Positions 53,461-61,624 of a DNA stretch of 64,000 bases are shown here, piece after piece; the stretch's first letter is position 1, and each line of letters starts with the position of its first letter. A program made the translations under genes and the position numbers. The DNA is from Bog-756 sp963769905. GTDB taxonomy: Bacteria; Actinomycetota; Acidimicrobiia; Acidimicrobiales; RAAP-2. Below the pieces are notes generated by a model, which saw nothing but the letters and a program-made list of their open reading frames with translations, was not told the DNA's origin and did not search any database. The stretch covers positions 558,001 to 622,000 of the forward strand of contig CAVYNG010000001.1 in NCBI GenBank assembly GCA_963769905.1, given 5' to 3'.

Positions 53461-53557
53461 ATCTCCCGAGGTCGGCTGCGCCAAGAAGGACAGGGCCCAA
53501 GTTCCACGTCCCGTCGAACGTTCGCCGTCTCTACCTTGTCTACGGCGACCCGGATAA

Positions 53558-53628
53558 GTCAAAGCGCGGTGCGCTTAACACCTGCAGATGACACATACAG
53601 TTCACTGCGCGATTACCTCGAGGTATCA
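53558..53628 (-). promoter_or_regulatory. Orphan copy of the 11-nt-repeat promoter
   Basis: Minus-strand units start GATAC, GTAAT, GTGAA and GTGTC (53628 down to 53585), followed after 21 bases by TTGACT (53563-53558). From TTGACT onward it matches the promoter and leader of the gene at 59124 (shared CGCCGT, AAGGTAG, GACGGCGAACG). It leads only into the relic at 53369-53460. No gene lies between 53629 and 53745. Confidence 0.6.
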
Positions 53629-53745
53629 GGCAGTCGCCCCCCTGATCGCTCGCACCGCGTACCGGCGATCGGGTGGCGGCGCACCCATCTCATCCCGGAC
53701 AGGATCCACCATCACGCGACTCGAGCGGCGGGACGACGTCACTCG

Positions 53746-56700
53746 TCAGGACGCCACCAGCAACGGGGTGGTCACTTGTACGAAGGAGTTGGTTCCCACG
53801 CCGGTCACCACCACTGGGGGCGTAGTCCAGATACCGACCATGTTGCTCGAGATCGTGTTGCCGACGATCTCGATGCTGAGCGGTGCAACCGACCCGACGA
53901 AGATGCCAGTGGTGACCGGGTCGACCATCGGCGAGAAGTCGAAGTCGCCGTCCAGGTTGTTGGTGCCGATGTAGTTCCCCTGGATGAAGTTGCCGTTCAG
54001 GTCCTGCCCGGGAGCGTGGCTGTGGACGGTGACGCCGGCGAGCCCGTTGTCAAGGATCCAGTTGGACTGGACGAGGTTGTTGTAGACCGCGCCGCCAGGA
54101 GGACCCGTGGCCATCAGCACGCCGCCGCCCTGCCCGGCCACCCCGTTGTTCCAGACGTTGTTCAACACGATCTGATTTGCAAACACGCCAGCCACCTTCG
54201 GCTGGGTCTGGCCGCCGGCAAACGCCCCCGCGTTGTGCCCGGCCAAGGTGATCCCGCAGTCCGAGACGTTGTCGAAGACCTGGTTGCCGGCGATCAGGTT
54301 GCCGTCGGTCGGTCCGTACTCGTCGGTGAGAAGGATCCCGCCGCTATTGCCGTTGACCTGGTTCCCTACGACCCAGGTGTGATCGGCAACCATCAGGTGG
54401 ATGCCCTCGCCGCAATCGCCGGGCGTCGCTCCCATCGGAGCGCACTCGGGATACCCGGAGCTCGGGGTGCCGAGGTCGTTGTGGGTGACGGTGTTGCCCT
54501 TGATGGTCACGCCGGTGACCGGCGAGCCCGGCAGTCCCTGGACGAGGATCCCCTCGCCGATCGCGTTTCTCACCGTCAGGTCCTCTATGACGGTGCCCGA
54601 GGCAAGGACCTGCAACCCGTTGTCGAGACCGCTGGCATCGATGACGGGGTTACCGACCCCCTCGATGGTGAGGGGCTTCGGCGATGGCACGATCACGTCC
54701 TCGTGATAGGCGCCCGAGCAGACCTTGACCGTGTCGCCGGCATGGGCCGCAGCAACCGCCGCACCGATCGTGGAGTAGCTCCCGGAAGAAGGGAGGGGGA
54801 CGGGGAAGCCATGGAGGAGCCCTGGGAAGCCATGGAAGAAGAAGGCGAAGAATGCGGGCAACCCGGGGAACGTGGAGTAGCCCGGGAAGCAACCGACGGT
54901 GAGGGTCCGCGGAGTCGGGTTCAGCTGCGGGGTCATGTAGGTGAACAGGTCAAAGGCCGAGGTTGCCGAGGTGCCGCCCGGGGTGGTCACGGTCACGTCG
55001 ACCGTGCCGGTGCCGGCCGGTGACGTCGCAGTGATCGAGGTGTCAGAGTCGACGGTGACTCCGGTCGCCGCCGTGGTAGCGAAGTGAACCGCTGTCGCAC
55101 CGGCGAAGCCGGATCCGGTGATCGTCACCGAGGTCCCACCGGTCGTCGGCCCCGATGTTGGGCTCACAGAGGTCACGCTCGGAGCTGTGGCAATGTAAGT
55201 GAACTGGTCGGCCGAGCTGGTCGCCGAGGTGCCGCCCGGGGTGGTCACCGTCACGTCGACCGTGCCGGTGCCGGCCGGTGAGGTGGCGGTGATCGAGGTG
55301 TCGGAGTCGACGGTGAACGAAGTCGCCGCGTTCGACCCGAAGTCGACTGCGGTCGCGCCGGTCAAGTTGGTGCCGGTGATGGTCACGCTGGTGCCACCAC
55401 CGGCAGGTCCGGAGGTCGGAGAGATGGACGAGACACTCGGACCGCTGGTGTAAGTGAACTGGTCGGCCGAGCTGGTCGCCGAGGTGCCACCCGGGGTGGT
55501 CACCGTCACGTCGACCGTGCCGGTGCCGGCCGGTGAGGTGGCGGTGATCGAGGTGTCGGAGTTGACCGTGAACGAAGTCGCCGCGTTCGACCCGAAGTCG
55601 ACTGCGGTCGCGCCGGTCAAGTTGGTGCCGGTGATGGTCACGCTGGTGCCACCACCGGCAGGTCCGGAGGTCGGAGAGATGGACGAGACACTCGGACCGC
55701 TGGTGTAAGTGAACTGGTCGGCCGAGCTGGTCGCCGAGGTGCCACCCGGGGTGGTCACCGTCACGTCGACCGTGCCGGTGCCGGCCGGTGAGGTGGCGGT
55801 GATCGAGGTGTCGGAGTTGACCGTGAACGAAGTCGCCGCGTTCGACCCGAAGTCGACTGCCGTCGCGCCGGTCAAGTTGGTGCCGGTGATGGTCACGCTG
55901 GTGCCACCACCGGCAGGTCCGGAGGTCGGAGAGATGGACGAGACACTCGGACCGCTGGTGTAAGTGAACTGGTCGGCCGAGCTGGTCGCCGAGGTGCCAC
56001 CCGGGGTGGTCACCGTCACGTCGACCGTGCCGGTGCCGGCCGGTGAGGTGGCGGTGATCGAGGTGTCGGAGTTGACCGTGAACGAAGTCGCCGCGTTCGA
56101 CCCGAAGTCGACTGCCGTCGCGCCGGTCAAGTTGGTGCCGGTGATGGTCACGCTGGTGCCACCACCGGCAGGTCCGGAGGTCGGAGAGATGGACGAGACA
56201 CTCGGACCGCTGGTGTAAGTGAACTGGTCGGCCGAGCTGGTCGCCGAGGTGCCACCCGGGGTGGTCACCGTCACGTCGACCGTGCCGGTGCCGGCCGGTG
56301 AGGTGGCGGTGATCGAGGTGTCGGAGTTGACCGTGAACGAAGTCGCCGCGTTCGACCCGAAGTCGACTGCCGTCGCGCCGGTCAAGTTGGTGCCGGTGAT
56401 GGTCACGCTGGTGCCACCACCGGCAGGTCCGGAGGTCGGAGAGATGGACGAGACACTCGGACCGCTGGTGTAAGTGAACTGGTCGGCCGAGCTGGTCGCC
56501 GAGGTGCCACCCGGGGTGGTCACCGTCACGTCGACCGTGCCGGTGCCGGCCGGTGAGGTGGCGGTGATCGAGGTGTCGGAGTTGACGGTGAACGAAGTCG
56601 CCGCGTTCGACCCGAAGTCGACTGCCGTCGCGCCGGTCAAGTTGGTGCCGGTGATGGTCACGCTGGTGCCACCACCGGCAGGTCCGGAGGTCGGAGAGAT

Positions 56701-59124
56701 GGACGAGACACTCGGACCGCTGGTGTAAGTGAACTGGTCGGCCGAGCTGGTCGCCGAGGTGCCACCCGGGGTGGTCACCGTCACGTCGACCGTGCCGGTG
56801 CCGGCCGGTGAGGTGGCGGTGATCGAGGTGTCGGAGTTGACGGTGAACGAAGTCGCCGCGTTCGACCCGAAGTCGACTGCCGTCGCGCCGGTCAAGTTGG
56901 TGCCGGTGATGGTCACGCTGGTGCCACCACCGGCAGGTCCGGAGGTCGGAGAGATGGACGAGACACTCGGACCGCTGGTGTAAGTGAACTGGTCGGCCGA
57001 GCTGGTCGCCGAGGTGCCGCCCGGGGTGGTCACCGTCACGTCGACCGTGCCGGTGCCGGCCGGTGAGGTGGCGGTGATCGAGGTGTCGGAGTTGACCGTG
57101 AACGAAGTCGCCGCGTTCGACCCGAAGTCGACTGCGGTCGCGCCGGTCAAGTTGGTGCCGGTGATGGTCACGCTGGTGCCACCGCCGGCCGGGCCGGAGG
57201 TCGGAGAGATGGACGAGACACTCGGACCGCTGGTGTAAGTGAACTGGTCGGCCGAGCTGGTCGCCGAGGTGCCACCCGGGGTGGTCACCGTCACGTCGAC
57301 CGTGCCGGTGCCGGCCGGTGAGGTGGCGGTGATCGAGGTGTCGGAGTTGACCGTGAACGAAGTCGCCGCGTTCGACCCGAAGTCGACTGCCGTCGCGCCG
57401 GTCAAGTTGGTGCCGGTGATGGTCACGCTGGTGCCGCCGCCGGCAGGTCCGGAGGTCGGGCTGACCGCGGTGACCGTCGGGGCGGCGACATAGGCGAAGT
57501 GGTCGGCCGAGCTGGTCGCCGAGGTGCCACCCGGGGTGGTCACCGTCACGTCGACCGTGCCGGTGCCGGCCGGGGAGGTGGCGGTGACCGAGGTGGCCGA
57601 GTTGACCGTCACCCCTGTCGCCGCGCCGGTGCCGAAGTGCACCGCGGTCGCGCCGGTCAGGTTGGTCCCGGTGATGGTCACGCTGGTGCCACCGCCGGCC
57701 GGGCCCGATGTCGGTGAGATGGACGAGACGCTCGGACCGCTGGTGTAGGTGAACTGGTCAGCGGGCGAGGTCGCCGATGTGCCGCCCGGGGTGGTGACCG
57801 TCACGTCCACCGTGCCGGTGCCGGCCGGGGAAGTGGCGGTGATCGAGGTCGCCGAGTTGACCGTGAACGATGTCGCCGCGGTCGAACCGAACTTGACTCC
57901 GCTCGCCCCGGTGAAGCCGGTCCCGGTGATGGTCACGCTGGTGCCACCACCGACTGGGCCCGAGGTCGGGCTGACCGCGGTGACCGTCGGGGCGGCGACG
58001 TAGGTGAAGTGGTCAGCTGCGGAGGTGGCCGAGGTGCCGCCCGGGGTGATGACGGTGACGTCGACCGTGCCGGCGCCCGCCGGGGAGGTCGCGGTGATCG
58101 AGGTGGCCGAGTTGACGGTGACCCCAGTCGACGCCGCCGTGCCGAAGTCGACCGCAGTCGCCCCGGTGAGGTTGGTCCCGGTGATGGTCACGCTGGTGCC
58201 GCCGCCGGCCGGGCCGGTGGTCGGGGAGACCGCGGTGACCGTCGGTGCGGAGAGATAGGTGAACTGGTCAGCTGCAGAGGTGGCCGAGGTGCCGCCCGGG
58301 GTGGAGACGGTGACGTCGACCGTGCCGGCGCCCGCCGGGGAGGTCGCGGTGATCGAGGTGGCCGAGTTGACGGTGACCCCAGTCGCCGCCGCCGTGCCGA
58401 AGTCGACCGCAGTCGCCCCGGTGAGGTTGGTCCCGGTGATGGTCACGCTGGTGCCGCCGCCGGCCGGGCCGGTGGTCGGGGAGACCGCGGTGACCGTCGG
58501 CGGGGAGGCGGCCGGGGACGTCCCGTCACCGGGAGGCTGGCCGTTGTCCAGTCCCCCGTCGGGGGTCACCACGAAGGGCGCGGAGAAGAGGTGCGGCTTG
58601 GAGAAGTCGTTCTGGTTGGAGAAGATCCCGATGACGCACTGGTCGGGTGCAGTGGCACAGGTCGTGCCGTTGGAGGAGCCAAGATTGGGATCGGGAAGGG
58701 CCAGGATCTGGTAGCCGTTGGTTCCGATCAGGTTCATGCTGCCGTCGGCGTTGGCACCCGAGATCGTCGCGATGCTCTCCGGCTCGCAATCGGTGGCCTT
58801 GGTGGGCAGGTTCGCGGCAAGACCGTTGAGATCGGCGCACTCGAGGAACTTGATGTTGACGGCGCCGCTCGGGAAACCGGCCGCCTCGAGGCTGGCCTGG
58901 TTCATCGTGGAATTGGCAGTCACGGTGATGTTGATGACCTGGCCGCTGGCGTAGGGGGTGTGCGCGGTCACCGTGCCCTGAGTCGTCAGAGAGGTGAATC
59001 CGTCGGCGCTGGTGAGCGTCGACGCTCCCGCCGGGGTCGCCAACACACCGGTCACCAACGCGGTCGCGCCGACCAGTAGGGCCGCGGACACCGTGAGGAT
59101 CCTCTTGCCGTGCAGCATGGACAT
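53746..59124 (-). CDS. Giant secreted protein: QNDF domain, 14 TIG repeats, beta-helix
   Basis: Exported protein of 1792 residues. Signal peptide MSMLHGKRILTVSAALLVG to AGAS; one QNDF domain (NQNDFSKPHLFSAPFVV); 14 tandem 85-residue IPT/TIG domains (about 204-1393; SVSSISPTSGPAGGGTSVTI); a Phe/Gly/Pro-rich linker (FFAFFFHGFPGLLHGF); and a right-handed parallel beta-helix (about 1450-1792; TIEGVGNPVIDASGLDNGLQV, IIKGNTV-like TIKGNTVTHNDLG) like NosD or pectate-lyase folds. ATG 59124 has GGAGGAG. It has no anchor signal. A long rigid stalk presenting a carbohydrate-binding or -cleaving tip is a plausible architecture. The promoter has six 11-nt repeats. Confidence 0.85.
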   Translation of the reverse strand: MSMLHGKRILTVSAALLVGATALVTGVLATPAGASTLTSADGFTSLTTQGTVTAHTPYASGQVINITVTANSTMNQASLEAAGFPSGAVNIKFLECADLNGLAANLPTKATDCEPESIATISGANADGSMNLIGTNGYQILALPDPNLGSSNGTTCATAPDQCVIGIFSNQNDFSKPHLFSAPFVVTPDGGLDNGQPPGDGTSPAASPPTVTAVSPTTGPAGGGTSVTITGTNLTGATAVDFGTAAATGVTVNSATSITATSPAGAGTVDVTVSTPGGTSATSAADQFTYLSAPTVTAVSPTTGPAGGGTSVTITGTNLTGATAVDFGTAASTGVTVNSATSITATSPAGAGTVDVTVITPGGTSATSAADHFTYVAAPTVTAVSPTSGPVGGGTSVTITGTGFTGASGVKFGSTAATSFTVNSATSITATSPAGTGTVDVTVTTPGGTSATSPADQFTYTSGPSVSSISPTSGPAGGGTSVTITGTNLTGATAVHFGTGAATGVTVNSATSVTATSPAGTGTVDVTVTTPGGTSATSSADHFAYVAAPTVTAVSPTSGPAGGGTSVTITGTNLTGATAVDFGSNAATSFTVNSDTSITATSPAGTGTVDVTVTTPGGTSATSSADQFTYTSGPSVSSISPTSGPAGGGTSVTITGTNLTGATAVDFGSNAATSFTVNSDTSITATSPAGTGTVDVTVTTPGGTSATSSADQFTYTSGPSVSSISPTSGPAGGGTSVTITGTNLTGATAVDFGSNAATSFTVNSDTSITATSPAGTGTVDVTVTTPGGTSATSSADQFTYTSGPSVSSISPTSGPAGGGTSVTITGTNLTGATAVDFGSNAATSFTVNSDTSITATSPAGTGTVDVTVTTPGGTSATSSADQFTYTSGPSVSSISPTSGPAGGGTSVTITGTNLTGATAVDFGSNAATSFTVNSDTSITATSPAGTGTVDVTVTTPGGTSATSSADQFTYTSGPSVSSISPTSGPAGGGTSVTITGTNLTGATAVDFGSNAATSFTVNSDTSITATSPAGTGTVDVTVTTPGGTSATSSADQFTYTSGPSVSSISPTSGPAGGGTSVTITGTNLTGATAVDFGSNAATSFTVNSDTSITATSPAGTGTVDVTVTTPGGTSATSSADQFTYTSGPSVSSISPTSGPAGGGTSVTITGTNLTGATAVDFGSNAATSFTVNSDTSITATSPAGTGTVDVTVTTPGGTSATSSADQFTYTSGPSVSSISPTSGPAGGGTSVTITGTNLTGATAVDFGSNAATSFTVDSDTSITATSPAGTGTVDVTVTTPGGTSATSSADQFTYIATAPSVTSVSPTSGPTTGGTSVTITGSGFAGATAVHFATTAATGVTVDSDTSITATSPAGTGTVDVTVTTPGGTSATSAFDLFTYMTPQLNPTPRTLTVGCFPGYSTFPGLPAFFAFFFHGFPGLLHGFPVPLPSSGSYSTIGAAVAAAHAGDTVKVCSGAYHEDVIVPSPKPLTIEGVGNPVIDASGLDNGLQVLASGTVIEDLTVRNAIGEGILVQGLPGSPVTGVTIKGNTVTHNDLGTPSSGYPECAPMGATPGDCGEGIHLMVADHTWVVGNQVNGNSGGILLTDEYGPTDGNLIAGNQVFDNVSDCGITLAGHNAGAFAGGQTQPKVAGVFANQIVLNNVWNNGVAGQGGGVLMATGPPGGAVYNNLVQSNWILDNGLAGVTVHSHAPGQDLNGNFIQGNYIGTNNLDGDFDFSPMVDPVTTGIFVGSVAPLSIEIVGNTISSNMVGIWTTPPVVVTGVGTNSFVQVTTPLLVAS
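54944..58513. repeat. Array of 14 tandem 255-bp repeats (TIG domains)
   Basis: The period is exactly 255 bases (GTGAACTGGTCGGCCGAGCT on the plus strand recurs at 55199, 55454, 55709 and onward to 57239). The central eight or nine copies are nearly identical in DNA, while the copies at both ends are diverged, as expected for unequal crossing-over expansion. It encodes in-frame TIG domains on the minus strand; copy number may vary between strains. Confidence 0.9.
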
Positions 59125-59228
59125 ACCTAACTCCTCCGGGGGTCGAGTGCGCGAAGACGGAAAACGGCCCCAGTTCCATACCCGTCGAGCGTTCGCCGTC
59201 CCTACCTTCTCCCACGGCGGTGTGGACA

Positions 59229-59320
59229 AGTCAATCCGTGACGCCCAGTCGGGCGGGACTGACACGAAGAGATAACTTGTGAGTTACTTCCGCGTCACCC
59301 AGGCGTAGCCAAATCGTTAC
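59229..59320 (-). promoter_or_regulatory. PHO-box-like promoter: six 11-nt direct repeats plus TTGACT
   Basis: Minus-strand units start GTAAC, GCTAC, GTGAC, GTAAC, GTTAT and GTGTC (59320 down to 59255), exactly 66 bases. TTGACT lies at 59234-59229, 20 bases on, one extra 11-nt turn beyond the nine bases seen at the other sites. It is the longest of the family. Confidence 0.75.
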
Positions 59321-59396
59321 CTTCGGGGAGCCGGCGAGCCGGAGCGAGCTCCCCGAGACCATCTACTGCATGGGGCTTGCTGACGGGTCGGTGTGA

Positions 59397-59927
59397 CTAG
59401 CCCGTCGCCGGCTTATGGACACCGGTGACAGCGGCGTTGAATTCGTCACTGGCCGAGTTCATCGCCAGCAAACTGTTGTTCCACGATGTGAAGTCGGAAG
59501 TCGAGTGCGACTGGGCGAGCCTCACACATTGCGAAGCATATGCCCCTGTGTCCGCGATCATCGCTTTCCAGGCGCCCTCGAGATCAGATGCGGGAGCTTT
59601 CGGAACGTTCTTCGCTTGGTTTGCGTCCGCGAGCAACTTGCCGCAGGAACTGCTCAGTGCCGCAAAGTACGGCGCGCTGATGCCACTCTTTGAGCGAGCA
59701 GCTGCCACGACTGAGGACCTGTCGGTGTTGAGCCGCTGGATCCATGGCTGCGCTGCTGAACTCAGCCAGGCGTAGGAGCTGTCATTGCTCGCCGTCGCTG
59801 TGTTGGGGACCGAAGTGGTTGTACTCGCGGCACCTCCTGCCGAACTCGCCGGCTCGGAGCCACCACAGCCAGCAGCAGCGATTCCGGCGAACACGATGGC
59901 GACGGCGACAGCCCAAGGTCCTCGCAC
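59397..59927 (-). CDS. Small secreted lipoprotein of unknown function
   Basis: Protein of 176 residues with a lipoprotein signal: VAVAIVFAGIAAAGC, then GGSEPAS. The mature part starts with a Ser/Thr/Ala linker and continues as a probably helical domain (YAWLSSAAQPWIQRLNTD, PYFAALSSSCGKLLADANQA, SDEFNAAVTGVHK) with two Cys. The proposed start is GTG 59927; the ribosome site is weak. The family is not recognised. It lies just beyond the surface-protein region but has no 11-nt-repeat promoter. Confidence 0.7.
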   Translation of the reverse strand: MRGPWAVAVAIVFAGIAAAGCGGSEPASSAGGAASTTTSVPNTATASNDSSYAWLSSAAQPWIQRLNTDRSSVVAAARSKSGISAPYFAALSSSCGKLLADANQAKNVPKAPASDLEGAWKAMIADTGAYASQCVRLAQSHSTSDFTSWNNSLLAMNSASDEFNAAVTGVHKPATG

Positions 59928-60160
59928 GCCGCGACTGTAGCGTCCCGATTCGATCCGGGATCTTTGGAGGACTGGCAATTCGACGTGCGCGTCTCGCCGT
60001 CGGCAAATGGAATCGTTGATGCCTTGTGCCGCGCAGGGCCGCGCCATCGAGCTCATTAAAGACCGACCTTCCGAGACAAATTTGGGTGTGGCCCAAGCCG
60101 CCAAGCTGAAAGAGTTGGTGCTGATTTGACCCAAATGAGAGCCTTTGAAATGCTGTCGAC

Positions 60161-60592
60161 ATGGCACCACCCGCAACCACAAAATCCCGCAAGAAGACTC
60201 CGATGTCCAGCAGCCACAAGGCGGCATTGGCCAAGGGTCGTGAGGAGGGGCGGATCGTCCGCCAGTACCTCGAGGCGCTCGAGTCGACCAAGCCGAGGCG
60301 TGGGCGGAAGCGGACCCCTGATTCGATCAGGAAGCGACTTGCCACTATCGACGCCACCCTGCCCGACGCCGATCCGTTGTCGCGGCTCCATTTGGTCGAG
60401 GAGAAGCAACGCCTCCAGTCGGAGCTGTCCCACACCGGCAAGACCGTCGACCTGGCCTCGCTCGAGAAGGCCTTCGTCAAGGTCGCTCGTCCCTATGGGG
60501 AGCGGAAGGGGATCTCCTATTCCGCGTGGCGCACCGTCGGGGTGAGCGCGTCAGTCCTCCAGCAGGCGAAGATCCCACGGACTCGGAGCTGA
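60161..60592 (+). CDS. Conserved actinobacterial hypothetical protein
   Basis: Basic cytoplasmic protein of 143 residues. SSSHKAALAKGREEGRIVRQ, KPRRGRKRTPDSIRKRLATI, LSRLHLVEEKQRLQSEL and ERKGISYSAWRTVGVSASVL match a family widely kept in actinobacteria, without known function. Charged helices suggest nucleic-acid or protein binding. ATG 60161 is chosen; ATG 60203 is an alternative closer to the conserved core. It is convergent with purQ. Confidence 0.75.
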   Translation: MAPPATTKSRKKTPMSSSHKAALAKGREEGRIVRQYLEALESTKPRRGRKRTPDSIRKRLATIDATLPDADPLSRLHLVEEKQRLQSELSHTGKTVDLASLEKAFVKVARPYGERKGISYSAWRTVGVSASVLQQAKIPRTRS

Positions 60593-60638
60593 GCACTCCC
60601 AGCTGATCGCGGCGAGGGCCCGTCGGACGGGCGTCGCC

Positions 60639-61343
60639 CTAACCGAGCACTGCTGAAACTGGCGCGCCCGCCGGCTCCCGCGTGGCGGCGGCGAGCAGCG
60701 CACGGAGCAAGGGAATGCCGTCGGCGGAGCCGAGCAAGGGGTCCGACGCACGCTCGGGATGGGGCATCAGCCCGACCACGTTGCGCGCCGCGCTGCACAC
60801 CCCGGCGATGTCGTCGATCGAGCCGTTCGGATTCTCCGCGTAGCGGAGGACCACCCTTTCCTCCGAGCGCAGCATCGCGAGGGTCTCCCGGTCACAGGTG
60901 TAGTTCCCCTCGAAGTGGTTGATCGGGATGCGCAGCTCGGTGCCGGCGGGGATCCCCGCCGTCAGGACCGAGTCCACGGAGTCGACCCGGACGGTCGCGT
61001 CCCGACAGAGGAAGCGGAGTCCTCGGTTCTTCTGCAGAGCACCGGGCAGGAGCCCTGCTTCGGTGAGCACCTGAAAGCCGTTGCAGATCCCGGCCACCGG
61101 GCCACCCGCCGCGGCGAACCGGCTCACCGCCTCCATCACCGGGGAGAAGCGGGCAATCGCTCCCGGCCGCAGGTAGTCGCCGTGTGCGAACCCGCCCGGC
61201 AGTACCAGCGCGTCGTAGCCCTCGGCCGAGTTGTCGCCGTGCCAGAGCAGATCGGCAATCGCGCCCAGCCGCTCGAGCGCGAGGACCACGTCGTGCTCAC
61301 AATTGCTCCCGGGGAAGGTGACGACACCGACCTTCGCCGCCAT
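60639..61343 (-). CDS. purQ: Phosphoribosylformylglycinamidine synthase, glutaminase subunit
   Basis: Class I glutamine amidotransferase that feeds ammonia to PurL. It has 234 residues: VGVVTFPGSNCEHDVVLALE, LPGGFAHGDYLRPGAIA, nucleophile Cys in VAGICNGFQVL, and catalytic His-Glu in LMPHPERASD. Its ATG overlaps the purS stop by one base (TGATG). It is the last gene of the purD-B-C-S-Q run. Confidence 0.95.
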   Translation of the reverse strand: MAAKVGVVTFPGSNCEHDVVLALERLGAIADLLWHGDNSAEGYDALVLPGGFAHGDYLRPGAIARFSPVMEAVSRFAAAGGPVAGICNGFQVLTEAGLLPGALQKNRGLRFLCRDATVRVDSVDSVLTAGIPAGTELRIPINHFEGNYTCDRETLAMLRSEERVVLRYAENPNGSIDDIAGVCSAARNVVGLMPHPERASDPLLGSADGIPLLRALLAAATREPAGAPVSAVLG

Positions 61344-61624
61344 CAGACGCCGGCCCTCGTCGAGACCAGCGAGACCGAGGACTCCTCGATCACCGGGTTT
61401 GCGAGCAACCGGTCGGCGACCACGCCTGCCTGCGCGAGTGCCTCGTCCTCGCTGGCGGCGATCACCTCGAAGCGGAACGCCTTGCCGGCACGCACCCCGC
61501 TCACCCCGCCGAGACCGAGAGCCGGCAGCGCCCGTTCGATGGTGGCGCCCTCCGGATCGGCGATCCCTTCTCGGAGCCGGACCTCGACCAGCACCGAGTA
61601 GCGGCCCGGGTGAGTCTCGGTCAT
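61343..61624 (-). CDS. purS: Phosphoribosylformylglycinamidine synthase, PurS subunit
   Basis: Small structural subunit (93 residues) that holds PurL and PurQ together. The body reads SVLVEVRLREGIADPEGATI, then VSGVRAGKAFRFEV and a C-terminal LLANPVIEESSV, all typical. It overlaps purC by 4 bases and purQ by one. Confidence 0.94.
   Translation of the reverse strand: MTETHPGRYSVLVEVRLREGIADPEGATIERALPALGLGGVSGVRAGKAFRFEVIAASEDEALAQAGVVADRLLANPVIEESSVSLVSTRAGV

Noticed and set aside
53126..53557. 143-codon plus-strand frame
   Set aside because: Lies over the relic and orphan promoter, which read on the minus strand; composition is not protein-like.
55199..57493. Nine identical 84-codon plus-strand frames starting MNWSAELVAEVPPG
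   Set aside because: Shadows of the 255-bp TIG repeat array; each merely mirrors one repeat.
54944..58513. Possible CRISPR or satellite array
   Set aside because: The repeats are 255 bp with no unique spacers and encode in-frame TIG domains.
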